This document shows positions 51,505 to 58,913 of a DNA stretch of 64,000 nucleotides, piece by piece; position 1 is the stretch's first letter, and each line of letters starts with the position of its first letter. Position numbers and translations under genes: made by a program. The notes beneath the pieces are model-generated. The model searched no databases, had not been told where the DNA came from, and saw only the letters and a program-made list of their open reading frames with translations. Origin of the DNA: Tepidanaerobacter acetatoxydans Re1 (GTDB taxonomy: Bacteria; Bacillota; Thermosediminibacteria; Thermosediminibacterales; Tepidanaerobacteraceae). The DNA is taken from positions 810,501 through 874,500 of the forward strand of contig NC_019954.2 in assembly GCF_000328765.2 (NCBI RefSeq). Direction: 5' to 3'.

Positions 51505-51943
51505 TGGTATTGTAAAGTTTTTTAAAGATTTTTCCAATCAAGATGTAGAAGTGATAGATATTACCGAAGGGGCTAAGGACTTATCCGCTCTTTGTAAGTT
51601 TCCGGATGGAGAGTATCAAGTGTTTTTAAATGATGATTTTACAATAAAAGCATATTATCGGAAGAAACCATACAAGCATGACTTAGATACAGATGATAAG
51701 ATTTTGGTCAATAATGATATTTTTAATAATTCAAAGCCGGCAAATCCAAGTATTTCAGACGTAAAAAAACCGGAACTATCCAATAGCGAACAAGCCGTTG
51801 CTCTTATAGTCAAAAAAAACCCCGGGATAAATGCTTATGAAATAAGAAAAGAAATAAACATGAGATTTGTCATGCTTATTCCTATATTGCAAAAGCTGCT
51901 AAGTTTTGGGGTTATAAAAAAGGATGGTGAAAAATACTACTAA
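51485..51943 (+). CDS. Unknown two-part protein with winged-helix-like C-terminus
   Basis: About 152 residues from TTG 51485 (AGGGAG at 51472-51477); GTG 51476 is the alternative. The N-terminal 65 residues contain a small beta unit (EVIDITEGAKD, GEYQVFLNDDFTIKAYYRKKPY). Its YEV-LD-x-Y-R-RY rhythm faintly recalls the gas vesicle GvpO domain, but the match is too weak to name. A polar linker follows. The last 50 residues (SEQAVALIVKKNPGINAYEI through FGVIKKDGEKYY) read as a winged helix. It is coupled to SPOCS protein A. Confidence 0.6.
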   Translation: MIQKARDGIVKFFKDFSNQDVEVIDITEGAKDLSALCKFPDGEYQVFLNDDFTIKAYYRKKPYKHDLDTDDKILVNNDIFNNSKPANPSISDVKKPELSNSEQAVALIVKKNPGINAYEIRKEINMRFVMLIPILQKLLSFGVIKKDGEKYY

Positions 51944-51994
51944 ATATTGAACGCCCCACAGTTTGAAAATATCAATAATCAAATTCTTTATATA

Positions 51995-53911
51995 TCAACT
52001 TATAACATCTACCACAACATCTACCGGCTTAAAGCCTTCATCTACTACATTTAACATAAATGTTCGTTTTACAATGACCAAATCGGTATCATAAACCTCA
52101 GTTACCACATACATCTGTTTTATTTCATGTGTAGGCAACTCGGCCAGTATGAGTATTTTGTTTGTAGTAATATCAGGACCTGTTACATCGGTTACAACAT
52201 ATACAATTTCCTTTTTAAAACCTCTTACAGTAGCCCTGATGGTTACAAGCATACTAATTTGATTACCTTCTGGTAATATCGAAAGATCTACATGCTCCAC
52301 CTCAGCCTTAACTTCGATGATGTCGCTGGGGAGAATTCCTTCTAAGGGCACCAATACAGCAAAGTGCTTTTGCCTTTCTATTTTGTAAATTAAACCTTCT
52401 GAGTCAGCATAAGAAATGCAGCATTTAAAATAGCCGGATACAATAATTTCATTTTCTAGTATTGATGTAGTTGTACTTTCAATGATACACTTATACTTAC
52501 CAATGCTTGCTGCAGGCGGATAAACGTCAATAGTATTTGATACTAGAGTTTGTTTGCTGGCTGTTGATTCTGTACATACTATAATCGGGTCTTTTGTGAC
52601 AATTATGTTCTCTATTATTTCAATCGGTTCAATATCATGCACCATAACCTGTGCAGAAGTTTCTCCCACCATTAACGGTAACCTCACCCTAAGGTCTTGA
52701 GCTGTTCCTTGAGCTACAGGCAATATGTCCTTTTCTACAATAGTCACATCAAAACGAATTATATTATGCTCAGTGAGTTTTCTGCTGCCGGTTAAGTCAT
52801 ATTTAGTATATTCTACAACCGGTACAATCACAGCATTTAGACCAGGCCTAGCACCGGGATAATCAGTGAAAGCGGTAAAGGGAATGTCTGCCGATTGATG
52901 GTAATTGACATTATCTGTCCCGACATAATATATTTGTTTATGAATTATGCCTTGAATTATCACTTTATCCATAACAACTAATGATGAGATATTATGAAGA
53001 TTTACTTTTATATCTCTTATTTTAATGGCTTCATGCTCTAAAATTTCTACAGACTCTACCATATGCTGAAATGCTGTGCTTTCGCCTATTAAACCGTTTA
53101 TAACATATTCTTGCCCATCTTGTGCTACGCCAATGTTTGCTGTAATCTCTTGTGTCACGGTTACATTGCATTGAATGATTGCTTTTAATTTTAGCTCATT
53201 TGGGGAAAGAACGTCTACTTTATTCATTTCTATGACCGGTTCTGCATATACATTCATTTCAGGCAATGCACCTTCAACTTGTGCAAAACAGCTTACAGGA
53301 ATGTCAAAAGACTGATGATAGGATATATTATCTTCCCCAATATAAAATATTTGATTATGCAAGATAGCTTGAATTAAGACCTTATTATCTAATACGTCTG
53401 CATTATTGATAGTTACTGTGGCCCGACACTCCTCCACTTTTTGTATTGACCTATCCAGAACCAAGATATCTTCGACCAAAACCTGCTCTGAGCTTTCTTT
53501 GATTACTGTTTCGGCGATAACACTTTTATCGGTGCCTGCTACGAGAAAAATATAAGAAACATCCTCTGCAGTGGCAGTTATTTTTACAATTGCTTTACAA
53601 AAAACCCGTTCACCGGAAGGTGCAAGTTTCGCCTCAATGCTTTCTAAATCAGCGAAAATATTTACATTCATCCCCGGGGCTATGCCGGGGATGTCTAATA
53701 TGGCACTGAATGGAATATTACCAGAGATATGATGTACCTTGTCGTCGATTCCTACAAAAAAGACCTGTTTATGAACGATGCCTTGTATGATTAACTTATC
53801 GTTAAGTGTTATATAATTTAATGATCTTATTTCCCCGATAACCTTTTTGAGCTTTCGAGCTATTGTAGGCTGCTGCCTTTTTAAATTGAAAGCCTTTAAT
53901 TGTTTGAGCAT
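51995..53911 (-). CDS. Multi-SPOCS (DUF3794) protein B
   Basis: 638 residues with four SPOCS domains. Three carry near-identical cores: LIIQGIVHKQVFFVGIDD, LIQAILHNQIFYIGEDN and IIQGIIHKQIYYVGTDN. Each core is followed by a YHQS-DIPF-type strand and a PGARPGLN-type turn. The fourth, C-terminal copy is degenerate. No signal peptide or membrane segment is seen. ATG with GGGGG upstream. It is the last gene of the minus-strand operon that starts with the TasA-like gene. A repetitive structural protein is the simplest reading. Confidence 0.78.
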   Translation of the reverse strand: MLKQLKAFNLKRQQPTIARKLKKVIGEIRSLNYITLNDKLIIQGIVHKQVFFVGIDDKVHHISGNIPFSAILDIPGIAPGMNVNIFADLESIEAKLAPSGERVFCKAIVKITATAEDVSYIFLVAGTDKSVIAETVIKESSEQVLVEDILVLDRSIQKVEECRATVTINNADVLDNKVLIQAILHNQIFYIGEDNISYHQSFDIPVSCFAQVEGALPEMNVYAEPVIEMNKVDVLSPNELKLKAIIQCNVTVTQEITANIGVAQDGQEYVINGLIGESTAFQHMVESVEILEHEAIKIRDIKVNLHNISSLVVMDKVIIQGIIHKQIYYVGTDNVNYHQSADIPFTAFTDYPGARPGLNAVIVPVVEYTKYDLTGSRKLTEHNIIRFDVTIVEKDILPVAQGTAQDLRVRLPLMVGETSAQVMVHDIEPIEIIENIIVTKDPIIVCTESTASKQTLVSNTIDVYPPAASIGKYKCIIESTTTSILENEIIVSGYFKCCISYADSEGLIYKIERQKHFAVLVPLEGILPSDIIEVKAEVEHVDLSILPEGNQISMLVTIRATVRGFKKEIVYVVTDVTGPDITTNKILILAELPTHEIKQMYVVTEVYDTDLVIVKRTFMLNVVDEGFKPVDVVVDVIS

Positions 53912-54006
53912 ATTGAATCCCCCTGACTTAATCGTACTTACTAGTTTATTATATTCAGCACGAGGAGGTAATGATATTAAGATTTAGCCTAAAAAAATGA
54001 TAGGTT

Positions 54007-54471
54007 TTAAATAAATATATTGCGATATTCAATAAGTTCAATGTACATGTTGACCACTATCTGTTTTAAAATATCTTTCTCAAAAGTCTTATATGTCAAG
54101 TGGGTATCTATATTATATATAACCTCCATATGGGATTTTGCCTCAGGAATTGAAACAGAATCGGAAAACAACTCATAAAAAGCAGCATTTTTTACTATGC
54201 CATTATAAACGTAGTAAATATCTTCTAAAAACTCTATATCAAACATAACCAAGCCCTTTACTATATGAAAACTTACTTTTTCTACCAAAAAATCAACTTT
54301 TTTTATCTTTTCAGGAATATCCGGCAGAGAATTCCTAATGGGTATAAGAAATGAAATATTCTTTTTAGCTACTACCACCGGCAGGCGTACCTCGATAGGG
54401 CCGACTGGCCTTGGCGGAACCCTTATAAAATTGTTAGTGCACTTGGCAACATGTGTAAACATTCTTACCAC
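54007..54471 (-). CDS. Single-domain SPOCS-like protein
   Basis: 154 residues (GTG 54471, or ATG 54462 after AGGTG). An N-terminal proline-rich start (RVPPRPVGPIEVRLPVVV) precedes one degenerate SPOCS-type unit (KVDFLVEKVSFHIVKGLVMF, then EFLEDIYYVYNGIVKN). It starts three bases after the glycosyltransferase stop, so it is in the same operon. It may cap or adapt the large SPOCS proteins; that is inference. Confidence 0.6.
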   Translation of the reverse strand: MVRMFTHVAKCTNNFIRVPPRPVGPIEVRLPVVVAKKNISFLIPIRNSLPDIPEKIKKVDFLVEKVSFHIVKGLVMFDIEFLEDIYYVYNGIVKNAAFYELFSDSVSIPEAKSHMEVIYNIDTHLTYKTFEKDILKQIVVNMYIELIEYRNIFI

Positions 54472-54474
54472 ACC

Positions 54475-55587
54475 TCATCTAAAGACTTGCTTAATTACTT
54501 TTTCCCATTTTTGCTTCCAACGCTCAATATCAAAAGCTTCAGCTACTTTTTTTGCATTTTTGCCCATCCGCTGTCTTTCATCTTCATTGTTAAGGAGATA
54601 CTCAATGGCTTCTATTAGATTGCTTGAGGTTGGTTTTATCAATATTCCATTATAACCGTCGATTATTAAATCAGTTAGGCCTCCAACAGGTGTGGCAATG
54701 ACGGCACACCCTGAAGCCATAGCTTCCAGGCACGAAAGGGAAGTCCCTTCAGTTGCTTTAGTAGGAATTAAAGCAATGTCCATTTGTGAGTAAATCTCAT
54801 ACATAATATGCGGGGGCTGCCAGTAGTAATATATGTTTTTGTTTTCCGATGCCCATTTGAGAGCCTCAGCTTCCAACAAATCAGAATGGCCTCTTCCTAC
54901 AAAATGAAACTCTATTTTATCGGGATACCTTGATGTCAGTACTTTGGCGGCATGGCACGCTTCGTTTAAACCTCGTACGGATGTAAGCCGACGAGGGAAT
55001 ATCACTTTTATTTTGTTGCTAGCGTTTCCCCTAGGTTTCAAACTATTAATATCTGCGAAATTCGGTATATACTCCAGCTTATGAGAGAGGCCGGGCCATG
55101 TGGCATTTATCCAATTTATAGTATTTGTATCTACAGAAACCACTTTTTGAGGACCACTTAACGCAATATGGTATCTTCTAAGCCATTCTTTTTTAGCAGA
55201 TTCTGTAGGAAGCTGTGAATCAAATTCGGGATAATCCCAAAAAACCCCGTGGGAAATTGATATACTTTTCTCTAAAACTTGCGGATATGCTAAAAAGGTT
55301 ACAAAATAAATAGCATAATCTAATTCCATTGCCTGTTCATGAAAGTGCTGATTTAGGCGTGGGAAAGTCATGAATTCGTTTTTGGTTTCTCGGATTGAAT
55401 TTATTTGGACACCATGTAAAAGCTCTTTTTGCCATCCGCTTCCGATCTGCCACCAAGCTACTTTATAACCTAAATCCATCAAAAGCTTAGTTAATTCAAA
55501 TCCGTACCGTTCTGCTCCACCATATATCATTCTTAGGCCATCTGGGCTATAAAAATTAGTAGTTAAGATTCCAATCCGCTTTGACAC
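54475..55587 (-). CDS. GT4-type glycosyltransferase
   Basis: 370 residues of GT-B fold. The N-terminal half binds acceptor (GILTTNFYSPDGLRMIYGGAERYG). The C-terminal half has KVIFPRRLTSVRGLNEACHA, FVGRGHSDLLEAEA and the donor-site motif PTKATEGTSLSCLEAMASGCAVIATPVGG (an E-x7-E type arrangement). GTG start after GGGGG. A retaining transferase using an NDP-sugar is expected. It follows two other glycosyltransferase genes, suggesting a shared glycan. Confidence 0.88.
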   Translation of the reverse strand: MSKRIGILTTNFYSPDGLRMIYGGAERYGFELTKLLMDLGYKVAWWQIGSGWQKELLHGVQINSIRETKNEFMTFPRLNQHFHEQAMELDYAIYFVTFLAYPQVLEKSISISHGVFWDYPEFDSQLPTESAKKEWLRRYHIALSGPQKVVSVDTNTINWINATWPGLSHKLEYIPNFADINSLKPRGNASNKIKVIFPRRLTSVRGLNEACHAAKVLTSRYPDKIEFHFVGRGHSDLLEAEALKWASENKNIYYYWQPPHIMYEIYSQMDIALIPTKATEGTSLSCLEAMASGCAVIATPVGGLTDLIIDGYNGILIKPTSSNLIEAIEYLLNNEDERQRMGKNAKKVAEAFDIERWKQKWEKVIKQVFR

Positions 55588-55603
55588 ATTATTTCCCCCT
55601 ATT

Positions 55604-56611
55604 CTAAGGTTCTAAAATTAATTCTTTTATTTTTTCAGCTATACATATAGCTCGCATTTTCCAAGTGTTCTGTTTTGCTATTTCCATTCGTAATTTTATT
55701 TTTTCTTGGCTTTTTCCATTATAAACTGCCCAATCAAGGCATGATACAAAGTCCTCTGGTGTTCTTGCAAGCCTAACATCTGCCAATCCTTCCAACTGGG
55801 GCAGATTTGTAGATACCACAGGGAGACCTGAAGCGATGTACTCATAGGCTTTTATAGGATCTGCGGCGAGGGTTACGTCTTTTATCTGAAATGGAATTAT
55901 TGCTACATCAAACCATTGAGCGTAATAGGGTAATATCTCGTAATCTTTCGGCCCTAAATAGAATATGTTGGATTTAATGGGAACCCTAGGAACATTTGTA
56001 GTAAATGTGCCAAGAAAAACAAAATTATAATTACTTCTAATGTCAGCTATAAATTCAATTAAAGCAAAATCGATCCAAGAGGATAAAGCCCCCCAAAAAC
56101 CCACAATAGGTTTAGAACAAGCCTTAACTATATCAGCAGGCGGTTGCGAGCTTCTTGTTACACTTTTGGCAAAATGCTCAAACTCAACACCGTTGTTTAC
56201 TTTATAGCATCTAGGGTGTTTTTTTGAAATGTCTAAAAATAGTTTTTCGGATGCAGTAAATACTAAATCCGCAGCAATAATTTTTTGTTCATCATAAACC
56301 GCAAATTTTGAAAACTCATCTACAGAAGCATCGGCAAAATCACTTATAACCATTTTGAGATTGAATTCCGGCAGCAATTCAGCATAAGGCCCATGTGTGA
56401 GCCACATTATATATTCCTTGTTATGATCAAGCGATTTTATGTTATTGCATAAATTGAAAGTAGCGCTTAATGGGATAAAATCCGTTGAAGTTTGAGTAAC
56501 ATTACAGTACATAACATTGAAACCTAATTTTGAAAGCTCCCATAAAAGGTGTTGAGGCCTTTGGCGAAAATTGAAGTAATCGAAACTGGGTAGGTATAGA
56601 ATATCATACAT
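55604..56611 (-). CDS. GT-B glycosyltransferase (GT1/GT4-like)
   Basis: 335 residues. It opens YDILYLPSFDYFNFRQRPQHLLWELSKLGF, the 'RQRPQH' start common in surface-glycan transferases. The C-terminal donor half has VGFWGALSSWIDFALIEFIA, IFYLGPKDYEILPYYAQWFDVAIIPF and PIKAYEYIASGLPVVSTNLPQ. The ATG directly follows the stop of the upstream GT2 gene. Donor and acceptor are unknown. Confidence 0.85.
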   Translation of the reverse strand: MYDILYLPSFDYFNFRQRPQHLLWELSKLGFNVMYCNVTQTSTDFIPLSATFNLCNNIKSLDHNKEYIMWLTHGPYAELLPEFNLKMVISDFADASVDEFSKFAVYDEQKIIAADLVFTASEKLFLDISKKHPRCYKVNNGVEFEHFAKSVTRSSQPPADIVKACSKPIVGFWGALSSWIDFALIEFIADIRSNYNFVFLGTFTTNVPRVPIKSNIFYLGPKDYEILPYYAQWFDVAIIPFQIKDVTLAADPIKAYEYIASGLPVVSTNLPQLEGLADVRLARTPEDFVSCLDWAVYNGKSQEKIKLRMEIAKQNTWKMRAICIAEKIKELILEP

Positions 56612-57361
56612 TTACGAGTACACCTCTTTCAAAAAACTAAGCCGCTTTGCTTCTTGCCATGTTTCTAAATCATTAGACTTTGGTGTTATCATTATGCTTT
56701 GAGTATGTGGCCTGATTTGCCCAAAAATTTTTATATCCTTATCTCGATAAAACAAAAACTTCTTATAATGCTCCTTTGCATCAGCCCAACCAAAATGTTT
56801 TATTCTAATATCTGAGTAATAAGGTATAAAATTTTCACAGGGCTGTGGGAATCTGCTGCAGTGAATTTCTCTGTTGGGCCAATAATAACTTATATCGGGG
56901 TTGTATCTTATTAAAAAAGGCCAGAATGTAGTCCATGGATTCCAACCTCCGTCTATTCTGTAACAGATTTTGGATGACCAGAAATCAAATACTCTAAAAT
57001 AAATTGCATCATAATATTCTTGGTTTATTAACAAAAGTATTTCATCAATAATTCTGTCTTCAAAAATTTCATCGGCATCAATAGCTAAAATCCAGTTAGG
57101 ATTTTGCGCTATTGTTAGTTCCCATAGCTTTGATCTTAAAGCCGACTCATTTTCTTCAAAGATACAATGCTCATTTTTATAAGCTATAACCTTTTCATTT
57201 CTGTTGACAATTTCAAAGGTATCATCTTCTGACGCATCGTCAAGGACTACTATTTTATCAACCCATTGCGAAAGATGATTTAACACTTCACATAGATGCC
57301 GACCCGATTCATTTCTTGCAGGCATCATCGCTACAATATTATTCTCACGATGTTTTCCCAT
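56612..57361 (-). CDS. GT2-family glycosyltransferase
   Basis: 249 residues of GT-A fold. The nucleotide-binding opening IVAMMPARNESGRHL is followed by VDKIVVLDDASEDDTFE and the metal-binding DADEIF (DxD-like) at about residue 95. The C-terminal part, RIKHFGWADAKEHYKKF, is typical of small GT2 proteins that act on glycoproteins and polysaccharides. ATG after AAGGAGAG. A strong hairpin separates it from the upstream TasA-like gene, so its expression should be lower. Confidence 0.88.
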   Translation of the reverse strand: MGKHRENNIVAMMPARNESGRHLCEVLNHLSQWVDKIVVLDDASEDDTFEIVNRNEKVIAYKNEHCIFEENESALRSKLWELTIAQNPNWILAIDADEIFEDRIIDEILLLINQEYYDAIYFRVFDFWSSKICYRIDGGWNPWTTFWPFLIRYNPDISYYWPNREIHCSRFPQPCENFIPYYSDIRIKHFGWADAKEHYKKFLFYRDKDIKIFGQIRPHTQSIMITPKSNDLETWQEAKRLSFLKEVYS

Positions 57362-57380
57362 TCAAATCTCTCCTTGCAAT

Positions 57381-57404
57381 AAGGGCCTTCTCATGAAGGC
57401 CCTT
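57381..57404. terminator. Strong hairpin between TasA-like and GT2 genes
   Basis: AAGGGCCTTC (57381-57390), loop TCAT, GAAGGCCCTT (57395-57404). On the minus strand, the coding direction here, only TTATTGC follows, so it should attenuate rather than stop transcription. On the plus strand a T-run makes it a proper terminator. Confidence 0.8.
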
Positions 57405-57406
57405 TT

Positions 57407-57856
57407 TTATGAAGTTGCTACAAAAACAAAATCTATTGCCAGGTCAATATCTTGCACAGCATTACCGGCATCTGTAGGTAAAGTAAAATTAAAGCTTACG
57501 TCTTCATTAGCAGTTGTTAAAGTCAACTCCCTGCCGGGGCTGTCTGGCCTATCTATCAGGTCTTCCAGTTTGCCGGCAAACAAATCTGTGTCCCCAACAG
57601 CAACACTTACATTTAAATTATAGGCTAACAGTGCTGCTAAAGAAGGTGTTGTATCATCATCAGCAGCTTTCCAATCAGCCGTAATAAAATAATATTCGTC
57701 AACGGTACCCGTATTTGATACATTTATTGTGCCAGAAACTGAATCTCCGGGCAGCATTGTGGCTGCGATTACTCCGCTGGCGGGCGATACTTCAATTGAA
57801 ACAGTTTCAGTCTGAAGTGTACTGCCTGTAGAACTTGCTGTATAGGTAAAAGCCAT
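57407..57856 (-). CDS. Small TasA/camelysin-like beta-sandwich protein
   Basis: 149 residues, Thr/Ser/Asp-rich and beta-stranded. It begins FTYTASSTGSTLQTETVSIEV and has ATMLPGDSVSGTINVSNTGTVDEYYFI, the recurrent 'SNTGT.. YY' strand of the TasA/CalY (M73 camelysin) and related surface filament subunits. It then has NFTLPTDAGNAVQ and ends DLAIDFVFVATS. Unlike TasA it has no signal peptide or metalloprotease residues, and the start (AGGAGGTG, ATG 57856) leaves no room for one. It is first in the glycosyltransferase operon and best placed for high expression. A self-assembling, glycosylated structural subunit is inferred. Confidence 0.6.
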   Translation of the reverse strand: MAFTYTASSTGSTLQTETVSIEVSPASGVIAATMLPGDSVSGTINVSNTGTVDEYYFITADWKAADDDTTPSLAALLAYNLNVSVAVGDTDLFAGKLEDLIDRPDSPGRELTLTTANEDVSFNFTLPTDAGNAVQDIDLAIDFVFVATS

Positions 57857-57988
57857 GTCATTATCACCTCCTAATAAATTATATTCAATTTAGAATGAAG
57901 TGTTACAGAGTTAAATTTCTGTTTTTATCAACGGTTAGATTAATATTGAATACAATGAAATAAAAATAGATTTAGGAGGAGCGATAAG

Positions 57989-58783
57989 ATGAGGGGAACA
58001 TATATAGGGGGTCAAAGAATGTTGGTTGTGACAGTATATGGTGGTAAGCTAATAATACCTTCAATGGATTTGAGCCTGTCACCGGAATTAATAATTAGTG
58101 GTAGTTTGGAACTTCCGCTTACAAAATATCTAATTAAAAATATAAAACAGGGTTTTACGGTTTTTGATATTGGAGCAAACCTTGGATATTTTACAGTCTT
58201 ACTAGGCATGTTGGTAGGGCCTACGGGAAAAGTATTTGCTTATGAACCGAATCCTTATTTAAATTCACTTCTTTTTGACAACTTATCCATAAACTATGTT
58301 CAGGATAGGGTAACAATATCAAATAAAGCAGTATACTCATGTATCACTAAAATCCCATTTTATATTACCAAGAGATTCATGGGTAATTCCTCTATCAATA
58401 GGCATAATGATGAGTATTTTAAGCTATATTCAGATCAAATTGATAAAATTGAAATAGATTCGGAACCTCTTGATAATTATTTTGATAAATTTGATACAAT
58501 CAACCTTATTAAAATAGATATTGAAGGTGGTGAGTATCATGCTTTTTTAGGTATGCAAAAATTGATACAATCAGAAACGGTTAAAATCATTATATTTGAA
58601 TTAAATAAGATGATGCTGCAAAAAGACTGGTGCGTGTTTATCCAGCTTTTAAATAAATTTCAAAAATCCAAGAGGGTAATTTTCCATAAATTATCCGATG
58701 AAGGAGATCTTGTGCCTACAAAGATAGATGAAATCGCAAAATTAGATTTTTGTGCTCATGTTGTAATGCAAATACGGCCTTAA
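57989..58783 (+). CDS. FkbM-family SAM-dependent methyltransferase
   Basis: 264 residues. SAM-binding motif I is VFDIGANLGYFTVLLG, followed by acidic AYEPNPYLNSLL. FkbM-specific IKIDIEGGEYHAFLGM and IIFELNKMML follow. The family O-methylates sugars, polyketides or peptides. ATG after TTAGGAGGAG. It is divergent from the TasA-like gene and next to three glycosyltransferases, so methylation of a surface glycan is the best guess. Confidence 0.88.
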   Translation: MRGTYIGGQRMLVVTVYGGKLIIPSMDLSLSPELIISGSLELPLTKYLIKNIKQGFTVFDIGANLGYFTVLLGMLVGPTGKVFAYEPNPYLNSLLFDNLSINYVQDRVTISNKAVYSCITKIPFYITKRFMGNSSINRHNDEYFKLYSDQIDKIEIDSEPLDNYFDKFDTINLIKIDIEGGEYHAFLGMQKLIQSETVKIIIFELNKMMLQKDWCVFIQLLNKFQKSKRVIFHKLSDEGDLVPTKIDEIAKLDFCAHVVMQIRP

Positions 58784-58844
58784 AATTTATACCTATTAGG
58801 CTCTATATTTTCAACTGAGGTTTTTTCTTTATGAATTATAAAAA

Positions 58845-58885
58845 AAGCGGCAATTCTGCTTTATAAAAAGCAGCTGTAGCCGCTT
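58845..58885. terminator. Bidirectional terminator between FkbM and SPOCS protein C genes
   Basis: AAGCGGC (58845-58851) pairs with GCCGCTT (58879-58885), with an inner CTGCTTT/AAAGCAG stem. A long T-run on the minus strand makes it strongest for the SPOCS gene; the plus side ends GCTTTTAA. Confidence 0.82.
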
Positions 58886-58913
58886 GCTTTTAACATTTGC
58901 TATTGTTATATTG

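Noticed and set aside
51485-51690. Naming the 51485 gene as gas vesicle protein GvpO
   Set aside because: Only a loose strand pattern matches, key conserved residues are missing and no other gvp gene is present.
57857-57988. Sporulation sigma-E or sigma-K promoters for the SPOCS/TasA-like cluster
   Set aside because: CATA-like -10 fragments occur here and upstream of 60557, but no -35 at correct spacing was found, so timing of expression cannot be claimed.
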